From contig NZ_FNDG01000024.1 of assembly GCF_900100535.1 (NCBI RefSeq), positions 27,814 to 91,813 on the forward strand: a stretch of 64,000 nt of DNA, read 5' to 3'. The notes beneath the pieces were generated by a model. It was given only the letters and a program-made list of their open reading frames with translations, had not been told where the DNA came from and searched no databases. Made by a program: the position numbers and the translations under genes. This DNA comes from Phytopseudomonas flavescens (GTDB lineage Bacteria > Pseudomonadota > Gammaproteobacteria > Pseudomonadales > Pseudomonadaceae). Shown here in pieces: positions 38,324-46,280 of the stretch (the first letter of the stretch is position 1; each line of letters begins with the position of its first letter).

Positions 38324-40621
38324 ATGAAAACCGATGCCAATGTCGTGCATCTGAATAAAATGGTTTCCGAAGCGGCTCATCCCGCGGCCGGCAGGCTACC
38401 TGCGTCTCTCATCCAGGTTCGTGAGCGTGCTGCCACGCAGCTCAAGCATGCCTTGCAGGCCTTGTTCGACAATGCCGACGATACCCTGTTCGACATGGCG
38501 GATCGCGCCACCAGCAACGCCGAACAGAATGCATTCTTCGAAGCGATGCGCGACCTGCGTCTCAAGCGCAAGGGCATCGAGCGTGGTTTTCTGAAAAAGG
38601 TCTTCGAGGCTTTCGCTGGCCTGAACCAGTACGTGGTCGGTAAGGCGCCCTCACTCGATGCCGTTTCCTTCGACAGCCTGTCCCTCGTGCAGAACGACGA
38701 GCTGGAGGAGACCGTGGCGCTGGACTCCATGATCGCCAAGGTGCTGAGTCGCGACCACATCGCACTCACCCACCTCACCACCCGGCTCAATGCCGTGGTC
38801 AGCAAGAAACTCGACGACAAATCCAACCCGCTTGGTCCGGTGTCGCTCAGCGAGCTGTTCCTCGACTCGTGCAGCGGGCTGGGGGTCGAGATCAAGGTCA
38901 AGCTGATTATCCTCAAACTGTTCGAGAAGTACGTGCTCAGTGGCCTGGAGCAGTTGTACGGTGATGCCAACAGCATTCTGGTCGAGGCAGGAGTGCTGCC
39001 TGAACTGAAGTCCGTGCCGCCGCGTCGTGCTGCCGGTGCCAACCGGGGTGGGCGTGCTGAGCAGCCGGAAAGCGTCGACCTGTCCTGCGCCAGTTACGGC
39101 GATGACGACGTGCGTGAGGTCTTCAGTGCGTTGCAGCAATTGCTGGCGCAGTCTCGGGAGAGCGTTTCGATGCGTCGTCAGGTCCCCGCCAACGCCATGC
39201 CAATCTCCACCAATGACCTGATGCGTCTGTTGTCGCATATGCAGCAGCGGGCGCCGATTCAGGCACCGCTGGATGTCGATCTGCGTGCCCAGCTCGAGCA
39301 CCTGTTGACCCGTGCCAGCGCCAAGAGCGGTCGGGTTCGGGTGGTGGGTGAGGTGGATGAGGACGTCATCAATCTGGTGTCGATGCTGTTCGAATTCATC
39401 CTCGATGACCGCAGCCTGCCGGATTCGCTGAAGGCCCTGATCGCCCGCCTGCAGATCCCCATGCTCAAGGTCGCGGTGCTCGACAAGACCTTCTTCAGTC
39501 GTGGCAGTCACCCGGCTCGTCGCCTGCTCAATGAGATCGCCACGGCGGCGCTCGGTTGGGGCGAGCATGACCACAGCCAGCGCGACAGCTTGTACCAGAA
39601 AATAGAGCAGGTGGTGCAGCGGCTGCTCAACGACTTCACCGATGATCCTGCGATCTTTTCCGAGTTGCTGGGCGACTTTCTCGCCTTCACCGGTGATGAG
39701 CGTCGGCGCAGCGAGCTGCTCGAGCAGCGCACCCGAGACGCCGAAGAGGGCAGTGCCCGTGCCGAGCTGGCGCGTCGCGAGGTCGAGCAGGCGCTGAACG
39801 AACGGTTACTGGGCAAGACACTGCCAGAAGTGGTCGTGCGCCTGCTGCGTGAAGCCTGGAGCAAGGTGATGATGCTGACCTGCCTCAAGCACGGCACTGA
39901 TTCCGAGCAGTGGCACGTCTCCCTGGCCACCATGGACGACCTGATCTGGAGCGTGGAGCCCCACGAGAATCCGGAGGCGCGCCTGCGTCTGCTCGAGCTG
40001 GTGCCTGGCCTGCTCAAGGCGTTGCGTGAAGGAATGACCAGCGCGGCCTTCGATCCGTTTTCCACCAGCGAGTTCTTCGGCCAGCTCGAAGCCCTGCACG
40101 TGCAGGCATTCCAGCGTTTCAAGCGGGCCATGCCCGATGTCGAACGCAATGCACCCACCGAATCCGACGATGTACAGCGCACTGCGCTGTCCGCCGTCGG
40201 CATCGAGCTGCCCTTGCTGGAGCTGCCGCCCGAGGATGAAGGCGGAGTGTCGGCGATGGTCGAGGTGGTCGAGGAAATCGTCTTGCTGGCCCCGGGGCAG
40301 GCTCGCGTCGAGGATGTCGAGCCGTTGTTGGCCGACGATGACGAGGCGCTGAGGCATGTCGATGCATTGCGTGTCGGCAGCTGGGTCGAGTTTCAGGAAG
40401 ATGAAGACCAGAAGTTGCGCTGTAAATTGGCGGCCATCATCAAGCCAACCGGCAAATACATCTTCGTCAATCGCACCGGAATGAAGGTGCTCGAGAAGTC
40501 TCGCATGGGACTGGCTGTCGAGTTCCGCCGCAATGCCGTGCGCCTGCTGGATGACGCGTTGCTGTTCGATCGTGCGCTGGAATCGGTGATCGGCAACCTG
40601 CGTCGTCTCAAGAATGCCTGA
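38324..40621 (+). CDS. DUF1631 family protein with C-terminal PilZ-like domain
   Basis: 765 residues, mostly helical, long and charged. AGGAG seven bases before the ATG fixes the start. Family landmarks include DLRLKRKGIERGFLKKVFEA, LLNDFTDDPAIFSELLGDFL and DDLIWSVEPHENPEARLRL. The last about 90 residues (VGSWVEFQEDEDQKLRCKLA, IFVNRTGMKVLEKSRMGLA) look like a PilZ-type beta barrel. Homologues have at times been labelled thymidine phosphorylase, for which I see no support. By position it corresponds to PA4523, between nadC and ampD. Cyclic-di-GMP binding is possible but unproven. Confidence 0.82.
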   Translation: MKTDANVVHLNKMVSEAAHPAAGRLPASLIQVRERAATQLKHALQALFDNADDTLFDMADRATSNAEQNAFFEAMRDLRLKRKGIERGFLKKVFEAFAGLNQYVVGKAPSLDAVSFDSLSLVQNDELEETVALDSMIAKVLSRDHIALTHLTTRLNAVVSKKLDDKSNPLGPVSLSELFLDSCSGLGVEIKVKLIILKLFEKYVLSGLEQLYGDANSILVEAGVLPELKSVPPRRAAGANRGGRAEQPESVDLSCASYGDDDVREVFSALQQLLAQSRESVSMRRQVPANAMPISTNDLMRLLSHMQQRAPIQAPLDVDLRAQLEHLLTRASAKSGRVRVVGEVDEDVINLVSMLFEFILDDRSLPDSLKALIARLQIPMLKVAVLDKTFFSRGSHPARRLLNEIATAALGWGEHDHSQRDSLYQKIEQVVQRLLNDFTDDPAIFSELLGDFLAFTGDERRRSELLEQRTRDAEEGSARAELARREVEQALNERLLGKTLPEVVVRLLREAWSKVMMLTCLKHGTDSEQWHVSLATMDDLIWSVEPHENPEARLRLLELVPGLLKALREGMTSAAFDPFSTSEFFGQLEALHVQAFQRFKRAMPDVERNAPTESDDVQRTALSAVGIELPLLELPPEDEGGVSAMVEVVEEIVLLAPGQARVEDVEPLLADDDEALRHVDALRVGSWVEFQEDEDQKLRCKLAAIIKPTGKYIFVNRTGMKVLEKSRMGLAVEFRRNAVRLLDDALLFDRALESVIGNLRRLKNA

Positions 40622-40767
40622 TACGGCCGCATCCGCGTTCGAGTTCTCAGCACGCTTCCCCGCTCGCGGCCCAATCGGGCCGCAAGTCGTTTAAAGCGCT
40701 CGTCCGCGCCCAACTTGCGCTGCAGCGTCAACAGCCCCTAGAGTGTGCGCTCGTTCGGGGAGCCCCC

Positions 40768-41331
40768 ATGCACAAGCAACTCGAAGACGGCTGGTATCCA
40801 GGGATTCAGCACTGTCCTTCGCCCAATTTCAACGAGCGCCCACAGGCCGAAGTTTCCCTGTTGGTGATTCACAACATCAGCTTGCCGCCTGGTCAGTTCG
40901 GCACCGGGCAGGTGCAGGCGTTCTTCCGCAACCGCCTGCAAGCCGAAGCACATCCGTATTTCGCCGGCATTGCCAGCATGACGGTATCGGCCCACTTTCT
41001 GATCGAGCGTGACGGCATCGTCACGCAATTCGTATCCTGTCTGGATCGTGCCTGGCACGCCGGTGTCTCCTGTTTCGAAGGCCGGGAAAACTGTAACGAC
41101 TTCGCCGTGGGCATCGAACTCGAGGGAACCGATCACCTGCCGTTCACGGATGCCCAGTACGCTGCATTGACGCAGCTGACCCGCGTGCTGCAGCAGGCTT
41201 ATCCGGCGATCACTCTCGAGCGAATCTGCGGGCACAGCGATATTGCGCCGGGGCGCAAGACCGACCCCGGGCCCGCATTCGATTGGGGCCGGCTGCGCGG
41301 CGCATTGATGACCGATAAGGAGGCGTCATGA
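40768..41331 (+). CDS. ampD: 1,6-anhydro-N-acetylmuramyl-L-alanine amidase AmpD
   Basis: 187 residues. Zinc ligands are visible as His35 (LLVIHN), the His of ICGHSDIAPGRKTDPG and the Asp in that same block. It cleaves anhydro-muropeptides in the cytoplasm during cell-wall recycling, and its loss derepresses AmpC beta-lactamase through AmpR. GGGGAG precedes the ATG. It overlaps ampE by four bases. Confidence 0.95.
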   Translation: MHKQLEDGWYPGIQHCPSPNFNERPQAEVSLLVIHNISLPPGQFGTGQVQAFFRNRLQAEAHPYFAGIASMTVSAHFLIERDGIVTQFVSCLDRAWHAGVSCFEGRENCNDFAVGIELEGTDHLPFTDAQYAALTQLTRVLQQAYPAITLERICGHSDIAPGRKTDPGPAFDWGRLRGALMTDKEAS

Positions 41332-42164
41332 GTTTCTTGGTATTGCTGTTGGTGGTGTGGATCGAAAAATTTTCTTCCTGGCGCCAGCGTATTCAACAGG
41401 ACGATCCCTGGCTGCGCACGCTCGGACGTCTGGAGCGCAGCGGTACCAGCAGCGATTCCCCGTGGCTGGCGATCATCGTGCTGGTCGGTGTCCCGCTCCT
41501 GGTGCTGGCGCTGATCCTCAAGCTGCTGGAGCCGCTGGCCTATGGTTGGCTGCTGCTGCCCGTACACTTGCTGGTGGTGATCTACAGCCTTGGCCGTGGC
41601 GACCTGCTGGCCGCCCTCGGCCCCTTCCGCGACAGCTGGCGGCGTGGTGACGGCGAGGCGGCCTATCTGGTCGCCCAGCGTGACCTGGGCGTCGACGGCG
41701 AGGGGGAAGCCGTCCTGTTGAGCAACGTGCAGACGTTCATGGTCTGGCAGGCTTACCAGAGCTTTTTCGCGGTGATCTTCTGGTATGTCCTGCTCGGGCC
41801 TCTGGCAGCGTTGGCTTATCGGTTGCTGGCGCTGCTCGTCGAGCAGGGACAAGCCGATGCGCTGCGTGAACGTGCCGGCCAGTTGCGCCACGCTTTCGAC
41901 TGGCTGCCGGTACGCGTGCTGGCAGCCAGCTTCGCCCTGGTGGGCAATTTTATCGCCGTGAGCCGTGCATTGCTTCACGAGGCACTCAGTTGGGATATCT
42001 CCGCTGCCCAGCTGGCTTCCGGTGCCGCCCGAGCCGCGGCCGAAACACCGGAGCCGCTGCTCGGCGAGGCTGGTGTGGCCACCCTCGACGGCCTGTGGCA
42101 ATTGCTGGTGCGCTCGGCGATTCTCTGGTTCGCCGCCATTGCCCTCTGGACACTGCTGTTCTAG
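41328..42164 (+). CDS. ampE: Regulatory signalling membrane protein AmpE
   Basis: 278 residues with four main hydrophobic segments (WLAIIVLVGVPLLVLALIL, SFFAVIFWYVLLGPLAALAY, FALVGNFIAV, SAILWFAAIALWTLLF) and the N-terminal WIEKFSSWR and RFGRGD-like SLGRGD landmarks. It accompanies AmpD in the ampDE operon; the molecular role is poorly defined, a transducer in the beta-lactamase response being proposed. Its stop codon overlaps that of convergent tatD in a shared CTAG. Confidence 0.92.
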   Translation: MSFLVLLLVVWIEKFSSWRQRIQQDDPWLRTLGRLERSGTSSDSPWLAIIVLVGVPLLVLALILKLLEPLAYGWLLLPVHLLVVIYSLGRGDLLAALGPFRDSWRRGDGEAAYLVAQRDLGVDGEGEAVLLSNVQTFMVWQAYQSFFAVIFWYVLLGPLAALAYRLLALLVEQGQADALRERAGQLRHAFDWLPVRVLAASFALVGNFIAVSRALLHEALSWDISAAQLASGAARAAAETPEPLLGEAGVATLDGLWQLLVRSAILWFAAIALWTLLF

Positions 42165-42943
42165 CGCGACCAGCCGAACAACTGCATGGCGTTGCCACTG
42201 CTGGCTTCGGCCAGTGCCTGTGGGGTCACTCCGAGCAGGGCAGCCAATTCATCGCAGATGTCTGGCAGGTGAGCGGGGTTGTTGCGCAGGCTGGCATGCA
42301 TGGCCGGCGCCATGTCCGGTGAGTCGGTCTCCAGCACGATGGCATCCAGTGGCAGCCTGGCGATCACCTGGCGCAGGCGCCTGGCTTGCGGCCAGGTCGG
42401 CGCCCCACCCAGGCCGAGCTTGAAGCCCAGTTTCAGGTATTCCCTGGCTTCCTCGTAGCTGCCGGCGAAGGCATGCACGATACCGGCGCGGGGTAATCTG
42501 AAGCGCTTCAGAGCGGCGATCACCGGTGCATGGGCGCGACGCACGTGCAGCAGTGCAGGTAACTCGAATCCTTCCGCCAGGGCCAATTGCGCCTCGAAGA
42601 GTGCCTGCTGGCGCTCACGATCCAGTCGTTCGAGGTAGTAATCCAGGCCGAATTCACCGATTGCGCAGAGTTTGTCGTGGCCATGCAAGCGTGCCAGCCA
42701 GTCCTGCAGCGAGTGAAGATCATCGTCATGATGCTCGTCGAGGTAGACCGGATGCAGGCCGAAAGCGGCGTACAGGCCGTCGTGCTCCTGCACCAGGTCC
42801 CACAGCCGTTGCCAGTTTCCGTGCTGCACACCGAGCACCACGAGCCGATCCACGCCGCGGCTGCGGGCCTGTATCAGGACCTCGCGGCGGTCGTCGTCGA
42901 AATCGGGAAAATCGAGATGGGTATGGGTGTCGATCAGGTGCAT
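42161..42943 (-). CDS. TatD-family metal-dependent DNase/hydrolase
   Basis: 260 residues. The start MHLIDTHTHLDFPDFDDD carries the first metal-binding HxH. AIGEFGLDYY holds the catalytic Glu, LLHVRRAHAPVI and IVHAFAGSYEEA further His ligands, and VLETDSPDM the Asp. These are amidohydrolase-type DNases; cellular role is uncertain. The ATG at 42943 is chosen because the reading frame upstream has no family similarity. The gene is convergent with ampE. Confidence 0.9.
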   Translation of the reverse strand: MHLIDTHTHLDFPDFDDDRREVLIQARSRGVDRLVVLGVQHGNWQRLWDLVQEHDGLYAAFGLHPVYLDEHHDDDLHSLQDWLARLHGHDKLCAIGEFGLDYYLERLDRERQQALFEAQLALAEGFELPALLHVRRAHAPVIAALKRFRLPRAGIVHAFAGSYEEAREYLKLGFKLGLGGAPTWPQARRLRQVIARLPLDAIVLETDSPDMAPAMHASLRNNPAHLPDICDELAALLGVTPQALAEASSGNAMQLFGWSR

Positions 42944-43091
42944 GGTGTTCTGCCACGAAGCTGGGGAATGGAATGAACGGGACCTGGCTGCAGAGCAAGT
43001 TGCAACATTCTGTGAGTCATTCCCGCCGTTGGCCAGTCGAACCCCACAGGGACGGCGGTTGTGGGGATCGCCGAAAGCAAGGGTCGACCGC

Positions 43092-45149
43092 ATGATGCGT
43101 CCTCGCAAGATACTTGGCTGGTGCTTTGCCAGCCTGCTGTTGTTGATCGCAGCGCTGATGTTGTTTCTGGTGCTGTTCGATTGGAATCTGCTCAAGCCAA
43201 CGATCAATTCGCGAGTGTCCGAAGCGCTCAACCGCCCCTTCGCCATAGAAGGCAATCTGGCGGTGACCTGGCAGCGTGAGCGCGAAGAGCCTGGCCTGCG
43301 TGCCTGGATACCCTGGCCGCACGTGTCTGCCGAGCAGCTTAGCCTGGGTAATCCCGGGTGGGCCAAGGGCGATCACTTCGTCAGCCTGCAGCGTGTGGAA
43401 GCCAGTCTGTCACCATTGCCGCTGCTGTGGAAAACCGTTTCCATCCCGCGCATCCGGCTCACTGGCGCAGATGCCGCACTGGAACGCCTGGCCGACGGTC
43501 GTGACAACTGGACCTTCGACCTTGGTGAGCAGGAGCAGCCGAAGGATGAGGCGGCCGCTCCCTGGGTCATGGATATCGGCACCATCGGCTTCGACAAGGC
43601 GCAGGTGCTTTACGACGATCAGACCTTGCAGGCCAGCGTGAGTCTGCTGGTGGAGCCGCTTGGCGAGCCCATCGCTTTCAACGAAATCGTCGGCAAGACC
43701 ACCAATCAGCAAGACGAAGCCGCCGTGACGCCGCAGGATTACGCTTTCGCCTGGCAGGCCAAGGGTCGCTACAAGGGCCAGGCACTGACCGGCAACGGGC
43801 GTATCGGCGGCCTGTTGGCGCTGCAGGATGCTCGTCAGCCGTTCCCGGTTCAGGCTGATGTGCGGGCTGGCACCACCCGCGTACAGGTCGCCGGCACATT
43901 GACCGATCCGAAGAACCTCGGCGCGCTCGACCTGCGTCTGCGCCTTTCCGGCGCCAGCCTTGGCAACCTCTACCCTCTGACCGGCGTCACCCTGCCGGAC
44001 ACCCCGGCTTACTCCACCGACGGCCGTCTGGTCGCGCAGTTGCAGGATGCCGACGGGCCGTTGTTCCGCTACGAGAACTTCAACGGTCGCATCGGTGACA
44101 GCGATATCCATGGCGACCTGACGTTCGTGGCTCGCCAGCCTCGGCCCAAGCTGTCCGGTACCCTGGTTTCCAACCAGTTGCGTTTCGCCGATCTGGCGCC
44201 GCTGATCGGTGCCGACTCGAATGCCGAGAAGAAGGAGCGTGGCGCCAGTAGCGTCCAGCCGGCCAACAAGGTGCTGCCGGTCGAGGAATTCCAGACCGAG
44301 CGCTGGCGTGACATGGATGCCGACGTCAGCTTCACCGGCAAGCGCATCGTGCACAGCGAGGAGTTGTCATTCACCGACCTGTTCACCCATGTGGTGCTCC
44401 ACGAAGGCATGCTCAGCCTCGAGCCGTTGCGTTTCGGTGTGGCGGGTGGGCGCCTGGATTCCACCCTGCGCCTGGATGGCCGCGGTGCGCCCCTCAAGGC
44501 GCAGGCACAACTGCGTGCCCGCAACTTCCGCCTGCGCCAGTTGTTTCCCAGCGTAGAAGTGATGCAGAGCAGCCTGGGCGCCCTGAACGGCGATGCGACG
44601 ATCAGCGGCACGGGCAATTCGGTGGCGACTTTGCTGGGCAGTTCCAATGGGCAGGTCAAGCTGCTGATCAACGACGGCCGGGTCAGCCGCAACCTGATGG
44701 AGATCGCAGGCCTGAATGTCGGCAACTATGTGGTCGGGCGCCTGTTCGGTGATGACGATGTGGAAATCAACTGCGCCGCCGCCAACCTGAACATCAAGCA
44801 GGGTGTACTGAGGCCGGAGCTGATGGTGATCGATACCGAGAATGCTTTGATCGGTATCGACGGTAAGGTGAACTTCGGCAACGAGCACCTAGACCTAACC
44901 ATTACGCCGGAGTCCAAGGGGTTTCGGGTCTTCTCGTTGCGCTCGCCGCTGTATGTGCGCGGCACCTTCAAGGAGCCCCGCCCTGGCGTGAAAGCCGGGC
45001 CGCTGGTGCTACGCGGTGCCGGCATGCTGGCTCTGGGAGCGCTGGTGGCGCCCGCGGCCGGGCTGGTCGCACTGGTCGCCCCCAGCGGCGACCAACCCAA
45101 CGAGTGCGCGCCCCTGCTGGAGCAGATGCGCCAGGGCATCAAGCGTTGA
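43092..45149 (+). CDS. AsmA-family protein
   Basis: 685 residues. One N-terminal anchor helix (WCFASLLLLIAALMLFLVLF) then the AsmA N-terminal block (LLKPTINSRVSEALNRPFAIEG, HVSAEQLSLGNP) and a long beta-rich body ending in the conserved RNLMEIAGLNVG, AANLNIKQGVL and PESKGFRVFSLRSPLYVRGT. AsmA-like proteins bridge the periplasm and are implicated in phospholipid or envelope-component transport. A second ATG follows the first directly. Its 3' end overlaps convergent fruR by 11 bases. Confidence 0.88.
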   Translation: MMRPRKILGWCFASLLLLIAALMLFLVLFDWNLLKPTINSRVSEALNRPFAIEGNLAVTWQREREEPGLRAWIPWPHVSAEQLSLGNPGWAKGDHFVSLQRVEASLSPLPLLWKTVSIPRIRLTGADAALERLADGRDNWTFDLGEQEQPKDEAAAPWVMDIGTIGFDKAQVLYDDQTLQASVSLLVEPLGEPIAFNEIVGKTTNQQDEAAVTPQDYAFAWQAKGRYKGQALTGNGRIGGLLALQDARQPFPVQADVRAGTTRVQVAGTLTDPKNLGALDLRLRLSGASLGNLYPLTGVTLPDTPAYSTDGRLVAQLQDADGPLFRYENFNGRIGDSDIHGDLTFVARQPRPKLSGTLVSNQLRFADLAPLIGADSNAEKKERGASSVQPANKVLPVEEFQTERWRDMDADVSFTGKRIVHSEELSFTDLFTHVVLHEGMLSLEPLRFGVAGGRLDSTLRLDGRGAPLKAQAQLRARNFRLRQLFPSVEVMQSSLGALNGDATISGTGNSVATLLGSSNGQVKLLINDGRVSRNLMEIAGLNVGNYVVGRLFGDDDVEINCAAANLNIKQGVLRPELMVIDTENALIGIDGKVNFGNEHLDLTITPESKGFRVFSLRSPLYVRGTFKEPRPGVKAGPLVLRGAGMLALGALVAPAAGLVALVAPSGDQPNECAPLLEQMRQGIKR

Positions 45150-46128
45150 AACGAGTCTTCAAGTGCCGCTCGATAGCGTCCAGGCCGGGCTGGTAGGTGC
45201 CGTGGAGGGCGTCGAGCAGGCGTTGGAAGACCCGGTCAGCGATGCGCTCGTGCTGCTGCGAGATGGCATTGACGCGCAGGGGCAGAAAATCCAGCAGCTG
45301 GGCATCGCCAAAGGTGCCAAGCCGCAGGTGGCCCGTGTCTATTTCCGGGTGTTCGTACAGCACGTCGAGAATCCCTTCGAGCAGCACGTAGGCCGTGGTC
45401 ACCAATACATCCGGAAGGCGACCTTGGGCCATCAGCGCGCGCATCTGCCGCTGACCCCACTGGCGGCTGAATTGCTCGCCATGGCTGACGCTGACCTCGC
45501 CATCGAAGCCGGCCAGCGCATCGCGAAAGCCCTGTTCCCGGGCCTGACTGATCGGCAGCTCCAGACGGGCGCCAATCAGTGCGGCCTTGCGCGGCAGTGG
45601 CTGTAGCAGGCTGCCGGTCAGTAGCTCGCCGGCCTGACGGTCATCGCTGATCACCGAATACAGGTACCTGGGATCCAGGGCGCGATCCACTGCGATCACT
45701 GGCGTTCCTGCGGCGATCAACTGCCGGTACTCGGCTGCGTCCTGAGGCAGGCAACTGGCGACGATCAGCGCATCGCAACGACGCGAGCGAAACAGGTCGA
45801 GCAGTTGCCGCTCGCTGTCCGGCCGATCATCGGAACTGGCGATCAGCAACTGATAACCGGCATCCCGGGCACGCTGTTCGAGCAGTTTGGCCAGGCGTGC
45901 ATAGCTGGGGTTCTCCAGATCAGGGAGGATGAAGCCGAGGCAACGACTTTCTCCACGCCGCAGCCCGGCGGCCTGTGGGTTGGGGCGATAGTCGTGTTTC
46001 TCCACCACTTCCAGTACCCGCTCAACGGTGGCCGCGCTGATCCGCCGCCGGGCAGCCTGGCCGTTGATCACGTAGCTGGCGGTGGTCAGCGAGACGCCAG
46101 CCAGGCGGGCGATGTCGGTCAGTTTCAA
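45139..46128 (-). CDS. fruR: Fructose operon repressor FruR/Cra (LacI family)
   Basis: 329 residues from a TTG start at 46128, chosen because AGGAG lies just upstream and the protein then begins KLTDIARLAGVSLTTASYVI exactly like E. coli Cra. The DNA-binding helix-turn-helix and hinge (residues 1-55) are followed by a sugar-phosphate-binding domain (LIASSDDRPDSERQLLDLF, DRALDPRYLYSVISDD, TFGDAQLLDFLPLRVNAISQ). An upstream in-frame TTG at 46155 is less likely. In pseudomonads FruR represses fruBKA and is released by fructose 1-phosphate; a matching operator lies in the divergent region. Confidence 0.93.
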   Translation of the reverse strand: MKLTDIARLAGVSLTTASYVINGQAARRRISAATVERVLEVVEKHDYRPNPQAAGLRRGESRCLGFILPDLENPSYARLAKLLEQRARDAGYQLLIASSDDRPDSERQLLDLFRSRRCDALIVASCLPQDAAEYRQLIAAGTPVIAVDRALDPRYLYSVISDDRQAGELLTGSLLQPLPRKAALIGARLELPISQAREQGFRDALAGFDGEVSVSHGEQFSRQWGQRQMRALMAQGRLPDVLVTTAYVLLEGILDVLYEHPEIDTGHLRLGTFGDAQLLDFLPLRVNAISQQHERIADRVFQRLLDALHGTYQPGLDAIERHLKTRFNA

Positions 46129-46191
46129 GGGGTGTCTCCTGCGGCGAGACTTCAAGGATTACCCATTATCAGGTAACGTGCCAGCGCTAGA

Positions 46192-46203
46192 TGAAACGAT
46201 TCA
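46192..46203. promoter_or_regulatory. FruR/Cra operator upstream of fruBKA
   Basis: TGAAACGATTCA matches the Cra consensus TGAAWCGNTTYA fully. It lies between fruR and fruB, 64 bases after the fruR start and 78 before fruB, so it can control both. Confidence 0.85.
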
Positions 46204-46280
46204 GCAAACGAGTCGACTAAGCTAACAAGAATGTCCGCCAAGCCCGCCCACAGCGCCGAGCTTGCTCGAGGAGAACCGTC